A stretch of DNA of 64,000 bases, taken from Campylorhamphus procurvoides (lineage: Eukaryota; Chordata; Aves; Passeriformes; Dendrocolaptidae). Under the pieces are notes generated by a model. The model saw only the letters and a list, made by a program, of their open reading frames with translations, was not told where the DNA came from and ran no database searches. Numbering within the stretch: the stretch's first letter is position 1; the number at the start of each line of letters is the position of its first letter. The stretch covers positions 434,001 to 498,000 of the forward strand of contig WBMV01009170.1 of the NCBI GenBank assembly GCA_013396655.1, read 5' to 3'. Positions 37,701 to 49,738 of this stretch are shown here, in pieces. A program made the position numbers and the translations under genes.

Positions 37701-38799
37701 ATTCCAGACAAAATATCTAAGCCTGCATGAGTGTGGATTCATCTGTGCCAACAATCCACTAAGCACATTTCTCTTTGGGAATTTGTCCTGAAGCTAAAGA
37801 GGGTTGTAGTGACTCACTGTGGATCAACTCCACAGATGACACCAGCAGTTCGTCTTTCCCAAGGCAGATCTTCCTGTGAATAGCAGAACTTGGTTTCTAA
37901 TTCAAAAGGAAGAAGTGTGTTTGAGGAAGAAGGCTTTTGAGTTGTACTTTTGCTTCTGACCTAACCACCTCTTTAATTACTCAGAGAGACTGCCAAAGTG
38001 ATTTACAGACTCATGACACATAAGGAAGTGTGGTATTAACACGTGCGACAACCTCAGAATCCGTATCACACAAACACTCATGTCGACAAATGGAGATGAA
38101 TGGTAGAGTTCCAATACTTGAGGAACTGCAGTATATATGACAAGGAAACACTTCAAGAGTAGTCCTTTATAGGAAAAAGTTGTGATAACTGATTTGAGAG
38201 ACTATATTCAAGGGCCAACAAGGGAGTATATTATATATGGATAGATCTAACTGTACTGATCTTACTACTTTCAGTGTTTAGATTCAATGAGATCAATAGC
38301 CAGTGAAGGTGAAGTGGCACACCCCAAACTATGAGGAGAAAGGATTAGGCATCTTCTGATCTGGGTGGACTGCATCTTTTTTCTCAGCACAGTCTGAGAC
38401 TGCATCAAGCATCCTTATTGCTCTCCAACTCAAAGTTTAGGTCATTGACTGCATGCTGGTTGTAAGATTTATGCATAAATAGGGTTCCACTTGGTCATTT
38501 AATTCTGCTTTAGTTTCTAGTTCTTCCCTCCATACACACATAGCCCTCTCCCTGCTTTTCCTCAGTTCTCTGATTCCAAAATTCATTTTAAAGCCTGTCA
38601 TTCATTCTACTTGCTATCCTGGAAATGTCTGGCTTGTAGAGAGCTACAGGTGGTGATCCTTATGATTTAGGAACTTGTCATCCTAGTTTTGGGAAAAAGA
38701 AAAAAATAAATCCCACTGAAACTCAGGACAATATAGATGCATAACAGCAGGTGCCTATTCCACTGTCAGAAACATTGTTTTTACAATTCATGGGCATGC
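34791..38799. other. Non-coding AT-rich DNA
   Basis: No exon, RNA gene or repeat family recognised. A 12-base T run lies at 35794-35805. Open frames are short and featureless. Confidence 0.45.
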
Positions 38800-38960
38800 A
38801 TGAGCTAACTTTAAATTCAATTAATTGGGTTAATTGCTAAGAAGACAGTCTAGAAGAATGGTGCTAAACAATAGCTACCAAGGCAATAATTCTTGAGCAA
38901 TTAACCAACTATTTTTTCCATGCTAGCACACTGATGTAACTGTCAACACTGCACCTAGAT
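38800..38960. promoter_or_regulatory. Candidate conserved AT-rich regulatory element
   Basis: This complex (non-repetitive) AT-rich stretch contains TTCAATTAATTGGGTTAATTG and a later AGCAATTAACCAACT, with TAAT/ATTA homeodomain-type cores close together. The base pattern resembles vertebrate conserved non-coding elements, but conservation cannot be judged from one genome. Confidence 0.15.
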
Positions 38961-40339
38961 AGTGTAAAAATGCTGCAATTTTAATTTTGCATAAATCACT
39001 TGAGTAGTTTTAGAAATGGTACCATAAAACCAAAGCAGTAGTTTGTTATGAAGGGATGTCTTTTAGCCAAAGAAGACTGGTGGTGTTTTTGCCGTGAACT
39101 TACACTTTTGTTTTGGCTTTATCGTCAATTCAGAATAACAACTTTAGTCTCTGGGACAGAGGCACACAGGGATCTTGGTGGCATACACTAATAGTACGAA
39201 GGAGACATCCTGTTAGTCTGAAGAATTTTGCCTAAGAAAATGAATATTGTGGAATAACAAGGTTCTAGGCTTTGTCATTAATTCATGCAAGCCTCATCCA
39301 CTAAGACACACCTCTCCTTCGTGTATCTGTGAAGTGTTTTATTTTTTTCCCCATTGAGTTAAGGATAAATAATTCCCATATTCCTCTAAACTGTTCAACT
39401 GCATCATTAATCTTACAAATTGGATGTTAATTTGAAAGCAGTGTTGGCATACAGGTATCATAAAGTAGGTCACACTAACCTTTACATTTTTTTAGGGGAA
39501 AAAGATTTCTAAAGCAATGACCTTGAAGTGTGTGTTTGAACAAAGACTACTCAGGAAGCCCTAATGTAACTGGTGCTAAAGAAAAAAATGCATTTTTGTT
39601 CCTGGGGAAATTGTTCCACAATGTAACATTTATTTTAAGTGAAGGCACTAGTATTTTAAAAAAAGGTAAAACATCAGGTGTGCTCATGGAGAATCCCTGG
39701 AGTTCCCTAAAGTAAGCCATTTGCTCACAACAGGTATTGAAAGAATGAAAAAGGGTAGGAAAGTCTAAGAGGATAAGAAACAACACGGGCAGCAATGATA
39801 GATGTTTTTCGTATATTAGTTCCTGTTAATTTCATTACCAGTTGTATTAGATGACCTGCTTTATTGCTGAAGTGTCAATATTTAATTATTTTGTGAACTG
39901 GTTGATGTTTATTGTGTCTTTTGAATTGACAAGAGGTGTCATAAAATGCCTTAGCCTTGCATTTAATTTGTGTACCATTTATTGGTGCTTCTACATAGCT
40001 AAATGTCATAGTAAAGTGGAACAGCAGATTACCTAATTAAGTATTTCTAGAGGGATATGTGCTAAAATTAAAACTGATAAGTGGCAGCAATTTGCTGGTT
40101 TTAGTAATTTTAAATGTGTAAAATACAGAACACAACTTCAACCCTATACTCTAATAAGATTCATTTTAAGAGCTTTATTTACAGCCTGCATCATCAGGGG
40201 TATTTCAGTGAATTCTTTCACAAGTGGATCAAGCCCAGTAATGACTGAAACACTTACAGTATCCCAACACTTTAATTATCAATTATCACATTTTTATGTC
40301 GCCTTCAGTCTTCAATTGGATACTTTATAGAAGGACAGG
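38961..40339. other. Non-coding AT-rich DNA
   Basis: No exon or repeat family recognised. Open frames of about 60-80 codons around 39.5-40.0 kb on both strands are featureless. Confidence 0.45.
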
Positions 40340-40760
40340 CATAGGAGTAGTGGTTAACCCTTTTAGAAATATGATTTGCCAGTGTGTTGCATGCATCAGT
40401 CGTGGCACAGCATGGCTCTCAGAGGACTCTGTGACATTTGTTTGCCAGCAGTGATAATACTGGCCATTGTAGTTTTGTTGACAATCAGCAGAGCAATTAT
40501 GGATTTGTCTGGTAGTGTAGAAATGTGTGGCACATTGACAGCTGCAAAAATGATTTAATTTTGACTCCATACAAGCATACAGCTGAGTGTTTATTACTAA
40601 AGCAACATTTATAAAGTAAATGTTATGATGACAGTGTGCCCACAAAAGTGTAATTCATGGTCCTTGAAAGTGAATGATTAATCAGGAATTTCATCACAGG
40701 ACAAAAACCATTAGAAAATGATGATGCAGGTAGATTAATATGACTAGTGCTTCTGTTGTT
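40340..40760. promoter_or_regulatory. Candidate conserved non-coding element
   Basis: About 420 bases without low complexity, poly-T runs or repeats. They contain several transcription-factor-like words in a row: GACAGCTG (E-box) at about 40,538, ATGATTTAATTTTGA after it, GAATGATTAATCAGG near 40,672 and AACAATCAGC-like words near 40,480. This texture is typical of deeply conserved enhancers near developmental genes. A 106-codon minus open frame here (40325-40645) is C- and H-rich without any zinc-finger spacing, so I do not call it coding. Confidence 0.2.
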
Positions 40761-42883
40761 TCAATACAGTTTAAAGCAGAGAAGAATTTTCACAGTCTAG
40801 TGGTTCCTTTTCAGAAATTATCAGGCTACCTGCAATACTGATGTGATTTAGCCAGTTACATGCTTGGTGATCAATTATTTCACCTTATCAAGAAGTTTTT
40901 GACGATTTGATTAAATAGATAAGATGCCTGGAATGTATGTCTTCTGATTGGGCAATTATAATTCATGGACTCATACTCCTGTTTATGCACCTTTGGTCAT
41001 AATTTCAAAAAGTATTCCATCAGTATTACTTTTTTTTAGTTTAATTAATGTACGCAGACTATTACTTTGGAAGTTGCAACAGTATTCAAAGCTATGCTAC
41101 AATTATTTGCTGTGTACTGGAGGTGAAGTTTGTTCGACGCTTGGAACAACGAATAGGAGGAAGACAGTTCAAGTGAAAATATTTACACCAAAGCTGCATG
41201 TTTCTTGACTTGATCCTGCCCCTTTGACAAGAATCCTGTAGCTCTGCTTAATGCAGATATCTAGATTTGCACATAGTTGTTTAATGAGCTGATAGCAGAC
41301 TGTTATTAACATGAGATTTCTAGGTCAGTAGAAGCAGTCAGACACTGGAATGGAGGTACGCTCTGTTTACTTTCATTGCTCTCTATCTAGTTTAGTTTTT
41401 ATAGGAATTAGCCTCTAAAACAAACATGCTAATTTTGATATCAATACCACCCAGGTGAAGAAAAATGCCCACGATGTGCACCTGAGTAATTTTTTTCTTG
41501 TTACTGGGATTGATTCCTGCTTGCAAGTAATGCAATAATCCTGCTTTACTTACCCAAATCAGAGTCAGCAGTTGTTTGGGTTGGTGTTAACAGCAGTAAT
41601 GGCAAAAACTCTTAAGAAGCAGAATATGAAGTATATTCATATTTCTTTTTACATTGTGATTCATGCTAGTATATGTTAGAAAATGTAAATGTCCTTTGAC
41701 TGGCTAGAAGGTGTCTCTTTTATTATGACTGATTATTTTGCCTCTAGATTAATTTTTTACGTAATACTTGTTGAAGTTACAGCTTGTTGAAATGTTTATT
41801 GTGGGTTAGCTAATCCTTTACTTTCTACATCATGGATGTTATACCTGTAAGTACTGTAAATTTTGCTCCTGTTTTTTTATAGTCTCTTGGTCTTTGCTTT
41901 AAAAAGTAACAGAGGATTTTGAAATACTACATCTTTTGCCTGTGTCCAACTCCTGAATAATTTCAGAATTTAAACATAAAGAATTAGGAAGCTCATTCAG
42001 AAATGAAAGGATATAACAGCTACTGAAAGGGGTTAGATTTGATTGCACAGTGGTTTTCCAAGTCCTTAAATAAGCATGAGAGTTGGCAAATTTTATTTGG
42101 AGTATCTTGCAGAAAGGAGCTCTTTTTGTAGAGGTGATAGATCTTTCCATGATAACACAAATTGTATGTATTGGCTGATGTGCTACTTATATAGCCATAT
42201 GAGAAATCTCCATATGAAATAATAAATGTTAATTTTATTAGGAAATTATATGGACATTTTTCTTTACTTCTTTCACATATATTCCAAAGCAAAAGGAATG
42301 AAGTTTAGCAAGACCAATTACAATTACATTCATTACAAGAATGCTTTGTGGTCTAGCAAAAGCACCTTGCAGTGACTGACTTAAGGAGCTCAGTTGATTT
42401 AGTTTAAAAAGAGAAGTTCAGAGGTGACTTGATCAGACTGCAGGTACGTGCACTGGGAAGACAAAACTGGTGTTAGTGAGGCCTTTAGTTTGACAGACAA
42501 AAGTACAGCAAAAGCATGAAGCTGGGGTTTGAAAATACAAAAAAAAATAGTAAAAATACAGTAAAATGTATTTTTTGAAGATGAGGGTTATTCACTCTTA
42601 GATTAACCTTAACCAAGATGACCTACTTCTTAAAAGCCTATTTTGTAACCAAAAGTTATGAGACCTGAGGCAAAAAGCAGTCATGATGGTCTGTGATATG
42701 CATTATACATGTATTACATTAAACTGTTACTATGGCAATTTTGTTCACAGAATCTTTTTCAAGTGCATATCCTGGTGGTCCCATAATTGCTTTGTTTTGC
42801 TGTGGTAGAAAGCTAAAGGTATAACTTGTGATACTGTCTTTAAGCTTCTACTGCATTCTGTATCACCAAAAATCTCTTTCTGG
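40761..42883. other. Non-coding AT-rich DNA
   Basis: No exon or repeat family recognised; open frames are 83-90 codons at most and featureless. Confidence 0.45.
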
Positions 42884-42911
42884 CATTTGTGGCTTTTCAT
42901 TTGTGGCTTTA
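42884..42911. repeat. 14-bp direct duplication
   Basis: CATTTGTGGCTTT occurs twice head to tail with a 14-bp period (42884 and 42898). Minor slippage product. Confidence 0.85.
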
Positions 42912-43122
42912 CGTTATGGGAGTACGTTGGCAAAGGAAATTATAGTAGTAATATCTTGCCTAGTAGCTTAGATACACAGGCAAAAGAACTAATAATAGTG
43001 TTAATATTAGTCCAAACAGAAAACCAGGTTTCGAAAACTTAATTTCTAATAAGATCTATATAAAAGAATTAATGTAATCTATACTGTATGGAAAAAAACA
43101 CCCTTGTGCCAAACAACCTAGT

Positions 43123-43180
43123 TTGGTTGGTTTGTTTGTTTGTTTTTGGGTTTTGTTTTTGTTTGTTTTGTCGTTGTTGT
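43123..43180. repeat. GTTT simple repeat
   Basis: GGTTGGTTTGTTTGTTTG followed by irregular GTTTT units, about 58 bases of T and G on the + strand. Confidence 0.88.
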
Positions 43181-46100
43181 ACTGAAGTATTTTAAAATTC
43201 ATTATAATGTTGTCTTACTTTACAACATCTTCATTTTTATTTCTCGTAGAGTGATATAATTGTTTTCTTTCCGTGTGAGGTTGACAAGAAGCGTGATAAA
43301 TATTGTATTGGCAAAAGTTCAAAGATCCTTAGATATAAGAGACTACAGAAGTGTACAGATGAAGTGTTAGACAGAGGTCAGAAGTCATATGGAGAGAAAA
43401 TTTTCATCCAAGACTGTTTAGAAAACCACTTCATTAAAACAATTTCCCATTTTTGTTTCTATTGGCAATTTCCCAGTAGTTAAACAAATAGTGACAGTAT
43501 GCAGCATCCTCAGCATAATACAATTAGTATGACACAGCAAATACCAGAATAAAAGTAAATTGTTTCACTTACAAAGCCTCTAACTCATGTTATTTGAAGT
43601 GTTCTTGGCATGTTGTTACAATTAACAATGAGTTGCAGCAGCTTTTGAAAAGTTTTCAAAATAGAATGAGGTGAATTCATAAATTTCACCCAAGTTCCTG
43701 GAAGAACATTAGACTTCTTTAGATTTGAAGTACCTAAATAAGTAATCTAATGAGAAGGAAAAGCATGTATGCTCTAAAAATTACTAAATAAGCTACATGA
43801 ATCCCAATCAAGTTACTTTTATGTTCCACTGTTATGAATTAATTTGATTGAATAAAAATGCCTTTTCCAGTGTTCATTTACCTCCAGATTTCCATGCCAT
43901 GCTTGATTGCTGGAGAGCTGCAGCCAGGTACCTTCAAGTCTGTGTTCCCTTTCCTTTTAGACATAGCCTTGCTCGTTAAGTTTGATCTCCTGAGAATAAT
44001 ATTCTGTAAACAGGTTGGAAAGCAATTGCATTAACTCCTTGGAAATGTTGTGAAGTATTTTTACCATGTCTGACTGGGAAAGTGAGAAAAGATTACTTCA
44101 GTAATTATACACATTCTTTTCCATAATTAGTTCACTTAGCTGATTTTATCTTCCTCTTAATAGACAAAAGGGTTGTGTTGGCTGAGTCTGAAATGCAAAG
44201 AATTTTCTTTTGGTAGGGGCTGAGCGATAGTATCCATAGGCATTGGTGCTGGCTTTCCCTTGCTCGTGGCAGCCCTGCTCCTCAGCAGTTCCGTGTTAGA
44301 CCTTGGCAAGTGTGGGGAAGTCTGGGATGTTTAAATGATCCCTCAGAATACTTCCTTAAGTATTTTGCTGATACTCATCTAACCCAATTTAGGCATCGAA
44401 AAAGTAGATACTTATGTCGACTCAGGAGGAAAGTCAACATATTTACATAATGATTTATTTTACCTAATTCTCTCTGAACTTGAAATAAGTGCCTGAGTCA
44501 GACCCAAGTATTTAAAAAATATAAACATTAAAGAGATGATCAGGGGACTTCAAACCCTTTTTTTCCCCCCTTATGTTTTGAAATCATCTCTCTCAAACTA
44601 CACAGAGTGGAAATGCATGATGATAAGATTTGTATCACCCCAGATTTGCCATAAGAGTTAGCTGGGTAATACTCTTCACTCCTCACTCATGACAAAAGGG
44701 AGAGAGGAACTATGCCAGAGTGTAATTTAGAACAAGAAACTGAATAGGAAACAGCCTTTCTCTAAATGAGGGGTCCTTAACAAAATAAATTGGTAATAGA
44801 GGGTGTGCTTAAATATTCCAATGTGTTACTTAATCTGCTCAATTTATTCAGATAGTTTGTTAGGCTGAAAGTGTGCAGAGAGGCCTGTTGAGTAGCAGTT
44901 CTGTAACACTAAGTGTGACCTGCAGAAGTTACACCCAGAAAGCCACAAACTCCCTTTTGCTGATGTTTGGGTGCATCTCTAAATATTTAGAAGATCATTA
45001 CATAATTGTTCCTGTCTTGAAGAAACTTCTGGATGGATTTAGCTATGCTCTTAATTCTGAAGTGGAATGTAGTAGATTTTCACTTGCAAAAGTATTCGGT
45101 TTTTTATTGCCAAATTCCCCACACATTGCATGAAAAAAACCCACAAAACTAAATAACCTGACACTTTTTTTTTAATTATTATTTTAAATACCTGCTGCAG
45201 TACAATGAAGTTTGCAATTGTAAATACAGAAAAATAGCCGTGTTTAATTTACTTTGTACAGTCAGGAACCATTTGTTATGGACGTATGAAATTAAAAACA
45301 GATATTAGTAGTGGCTATTTGCAGAAGTGTTTCTGGAATGGTATGCTGAAAATAAACACAAAGAGAGTAAAGATTCTTGCATACTGATCTTGCATAGCAG
45401 GTCTGTTTCAGCATTAAAAACTATAGTCTGCCTTTTTTTTTTCCCTCCAGTCAGAATTATATTAATTCTTTTGAAAATAATGAAATTCAAATCCTAAGGC
45501 ACAAAAACAGGATGCAAAATGTTCTGCAGGTAAAACACAGCTCCAAGTATTAGATGCACACTTTTTACTTTTATGTTTAAAAATTTAAATCTGTTTATAT
45601 TCTGAATAATGAGACCAAGACTAATTTTATACCCATGAGGCATAAACACCAAAGACCATATCCTCAAATGTCTTCAGTTTATATTTGACACAAAACAGTA
45701 TGTTGGCAGAAATATTTTTAGAAATTACTGAGAGCGTAAGGGAGGGAAGATCTCTGCATAGATTGCATTTCCCACTCCATTGGTCCTTTTTTAGGGCAGC
45801 TTACCTATTTGGTAAGCATTCCAAAATATATGTCGATTTCTTTAGTCCGATATTACCTTCTGATACACTTGTAACACTTTTAGTCAAGATCAGCAGGTAG
45901 GTGGCAAACCTGGGTTCACTTTTCATCACACACAGAATGATTGTAGCAAGTAGCTGTAGAGCTCTTTGTGTAGGCGAGGGGTGTAACTCTGATGTTCTGT
46001 GCTCTGAAGGTTGGTGGAGGAGAGCTTCACTGGGCTTCTCTCTTCTGCTTATAGATGTGTGAAAAACAGCTTTCACCAGACCACTGAAGTATTTTTGCAT

Positions 46101-46530
46101 CTGAAACAAGGGCCTGAGCTACAGATGGGTTATGCTTTCTTTCAAATTGAAACTTAGAAATTAGTGAAGCAGGAGCATTTTGCACCCTGGTCCCAAAGGC
46201 TCAGCTGTTACCGGGTGTTACACTTTAGTTTCAGGCTCCAAGAGATTTCATTCACATGACCTCTTGTAAAGCCTTTGGTTCTTTTGCACCTTGAGTTCAC
46301 ATCCAGAGAATAACGACACATTTTTCTCTAAGAGATTTCTTTTAATTTGGTGAGAATATAGGTGTTTTGGTAAAAAGGATTTTACAGAAATAAATGTGCA
46401 ACTTCACAAAAGCATTAGAACAGGTTACCAGGACTGACAAGCATTGCTATAGGGAGCCTTTGTTACACCCAGCAAACACAAACTCTGTGCCACTTATGTG
46501 CGGTACAGAAAATAGGTGTTTAGGTTACCC
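43181..46530. other. Non-coding AT-rich DNA
   Basis: No exon or interspersed repeat recognised. The 86-codon open frame at 44873-45133 (+) and others at 45.7-46.1 kb have no motif. Confidence 0.45.
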
Positions 46531-46610
46531 ACAAGAGGAAGAACAGAATAAGGGAAGAGAGATTGAGAGAAGAAAGAATAAAGAGAGAAACAGAGGAGAG
46601 AAAAAACAAA
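46531..46610. repeat. Purine-rich (GA/AGAA) tract
   Basis: Eighty bases with almost only A and G on the + strand, with AGAGAGA, GAAGAAAG and GAGGAGAG units. Part of a 117-codon open frame (46394-46747) whose lysine/arginine/glutamate-rich middle is simply this tract translated. Confidence 0.85.
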
Positions 46611-46639
46611 GCTACCACTCAGAAGGTCACGTTGACGAC

Positions 46640-46960
46640 TTCAAAGAGGACAGGTCAGGGCCCACAATGGAGACCTCGTGCTGCAGCATCCGCATCTGCT
46701 CTGGTCACTGTGGCCACTCCCTCCAGGCAGGACCTCTAGTTCACTGACCTCTCCCTGTCCCCTTAGCCAAAGACGGACTGTGCCACAGTCTGTCAGGGGC
46801 TCCAGAGGGTTACCAGCCAGGTGGCTCCTGTGGCCATATGTCTGCAGCCCGTGTGCTCCCAGCCTGCCTTGTCATGGGCTGCAGGCAGAGCTCAGCCCTG
46901 CCCCTGCACACACACTCAGGGACGCACCCCACAAGGGGCTTCTGACCCAGTAATAACTGG
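46640..46960. other. Isolated GC-rich patch, origin unknown
   Basis: A C-rich segment of about 320 bases, with words such as GACCTCTCCCTGTCCCCTTAG, CAGCCTGCCTTG and CTGCCCCTGCACACACACTC, adjoins the purine tract. A pyrimidine stretch ending CCCCTTAG near 46,766 resembles a splice acceptor, but frames to its right carry no motif I recognise. Possibly an old retroelement LTR, a regulatory island or an unrecognised exon. Confidence 0.25.
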
Positions 46961-49738
46961 TCTGCTGTGGAACAGAGAGTGAGGTAGTATATTGATACCA
47001 TCATGTCATAAATCAGCTTCTGCTGAGTCTTAATTTCAGAATTTAAACTAACTTACCAAATAAAAGCCAGTCTTTAAATTCTCTTCCCGAAATACTTAAC
47101 ATCATAATGGTGTAAGTGTGCAATCACAATTTTCGTATTTCCTATACAGATATTACTATAAAATTCAAATAAATGTGTATTTCTATTTTAAGGCTTTCAA
47201 AGCAAGTTCATTACTGTTCCATGGAAGCAAAACAGTGAAGCAGTTTATTCTCTTTGATATCAAGTCCCTAAATAAAAAACTCCAGTCTTTGAAGCTTTTG
47301 CTCAGACAAATCCTGTGAAGAGTTTGCTACTTGCACATGCCTTTATGTCAGTTCTTCACATTGAATCTTCTCTGAAAACTGCTTCAGAATGAGAACAAAG
47401 ATGCTACTGTGTTCATGTTAGTCACATGTTTGTCAGTGATGAGCTGCTAGTGCCAATGATGGCTTTGTTTTATGTTGATTAGTCCATGCCGCTGTGCTGT
47501 GGAGCTTGTCCTGAGTTTGCTCCACTGATTCAGAGCAACATGATGTAAAGGAGAGACTTCTGCTGGCACAGCGGGGTTCGTGGATGGGAGCTGAGCTGCT
47601 TGTGTCTTGCTTTGCAGAGAGCTCAGAAGGAAAATGCAGCTTTTGATCTTTAAGACAGATCATGCTAAATGTCTCATTTTTTGCCTGCTTTAGGTGGCAG
47701 TCCTGGCTTGCTATTTCAGGACTGTTCCCCAACTCAGTTTGGGAGGTCTAGGCGATGCGAGAGTGGAACATTGTTTCATCACAATCTGCAGCTTCATTGC
47801 TGCCCTTCTCACTGCCTTTCCTTCTCTGTTTTTTTGATTGAAGGTTTCCGTTAATGCAAAATGACATATGACTAGTGGTATTAGCACTAAGAAGTACTTC
47901 TGGTTTATCGGTGATCTTTGCTTGCTGACTTTCTTTACATTGTGTGGTTACTGAGGCTTAAAATTTGAATTTCCTTAAAAAAGATGATCAGATTTTTTTC
48001 TGTGTGACCTCTTAAAACACTTTCTCACTGCTTTTTTGTGTATATAGGAGGGTGCTGTACTTGTAGTTAAGGTACCACTTTGGATGTACTTCATATTTGT
48101 TAATTTCAAGTACAATGTGAACAGAGATCTACACGATAAAATTCGTCTAGTGACCTTTTCACATGACACAAAAGTTTTTATGCGACAGTTTTGAACTATT
48201 TATTTATGGAATGTTTTGGAATTGTATTAAAAATGCAGTAATGTAAGTAGATAAACATACTTATATATTACAAAAAATTCAGTATGCATAAAAATACCAT
48301 GATTTATTAGAAATACTTTGTCAGTAAATTAACTGGTATTTTAAAGGAAAAAATACCTATTATACACTGAGTCTTTTCAGAACTCTTATACTCTTCTTTG
48401 CGTTTTATCTAGTTTTTTTGCTGTGATTCTATTAACATGCAAATTCTAGTGGTTAGTCTTAGCGCATTGATGGTCCAAAGTTTCAGAACACTGAAGAACC
48501 ACTATTTAAATAAATTCAGAGAATTCAGTTGAAGTTCTTGGAGATTTGATTTGAATGCTGATTTATATAGTGTTCTGCTCTAAAAAGAGTGAAATAAAAA
48601 TACTATTTTTGGAGTAGTATTTTCTATTTTTTTTGTTACTGTACTTTTTGAAACTTTTCCTTTTGAAATCTGAAATAAAATAGCAATGAATGATGGTTTA
48701 TTTGGCTAAGAATGTAAATATTGTGTACCTGCTAAAACTGTTCAAGAATAGGATTTATTTTAAAAAAGTGCAATGCTTTAAAAAGTTACTTAGAATAATA
48801 CATTTGTCTTTATCAGCAGTTTCTTTTGTAGAAGGAACAAAAAGCACACACCTAACCAAGGTAAATGTCAGGTGCCTCAGCTTAAGTATTATATGCAAAT
48901 GTACATAATAAACACATAAAAACTTGTTCACAGTTTTGTTTACTGACAGCAGCTAAAGCACTCTGCTAACATAAATACAGAATCTGGTTTTGCTCTTTTG
49001 TTTCATCTGAGCTGCTATGATCTATTTTTGCTCATATAATAAAAAATAATGGTAGAATAATGTTCTCTTTAAGATGTGTTGTCTCTGCTCAAAGAATTTA
49101 TTAGGTAGCTTCAATTCAGTTTGTGCTCTGAAGTGATAATGTCATTACTTTATGTTCAGTAAGGATGTTGGGTTTTATATAGAACTAATTACTGTCTCAA
49201 ACCAGCCTAGGATAATTTTAAATTATGGCTGTACTAAGTATGAAGTCATAATAAATTGAAAAATAAATGGTATTAAAACCCCAGTTCTTTTAACCCTGAT
49301 TATTTTTGGTATGTGCCTCAGGGATTGGTAAAGGGATATGAAAAGGGTGCACACTTTCCTAAACTACATTCCCTGTTTTTTTTTATTGGCATGCACAGTA
49401 CTGGACAAAATAATTCATATGTGTTCCTCTTTTGGAATAAGTGCTAAAATTATGTAACTTACCATTTAACTAATTAAACTTCCAGCAGTGGTGAGGGGAA
49501 ACGTACTCCAAAGCTATTTTTAAAATATAACATGCCACCGAGATTATATGCTCAATTGCTGTAGACATTTTTGTAATTAATTGCTCTGAATATTAGTGAT
49601 TTTTCATATATTTCCAATTGAATGCATTTTCAATATTAAAAGAAGCAAACAATTATGCTTTTTTAGTGGGAGTACAGTAGAGTTGGGTACAGTGACCTTT
49701 CTCTCCAGGTAATAGATTATTTGCAGCCAGATTCTTTG
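46961..49738. other. Non-coding AT-rich DNA
   Basis: No exon or repeat family recognised. The part around 48.2-49.3 kb is particularly AT-rich, with many AATAAA and TTTATT words and no gene context. Confidence 0.45.

Noticed and set aside
40325..40645. Cysteine/histidine-rich minus frame as a zinc-finger exon
   Set aside because: The spacing of C and H residues does not fit C2H2 or other zinc-finger patterns.
46394..46747. 117-codon basic open frame as a gene
   Set aside because: Its charged middle part is the translated GA-rich simple repeat, and the flanks show no similarity to a known protein.
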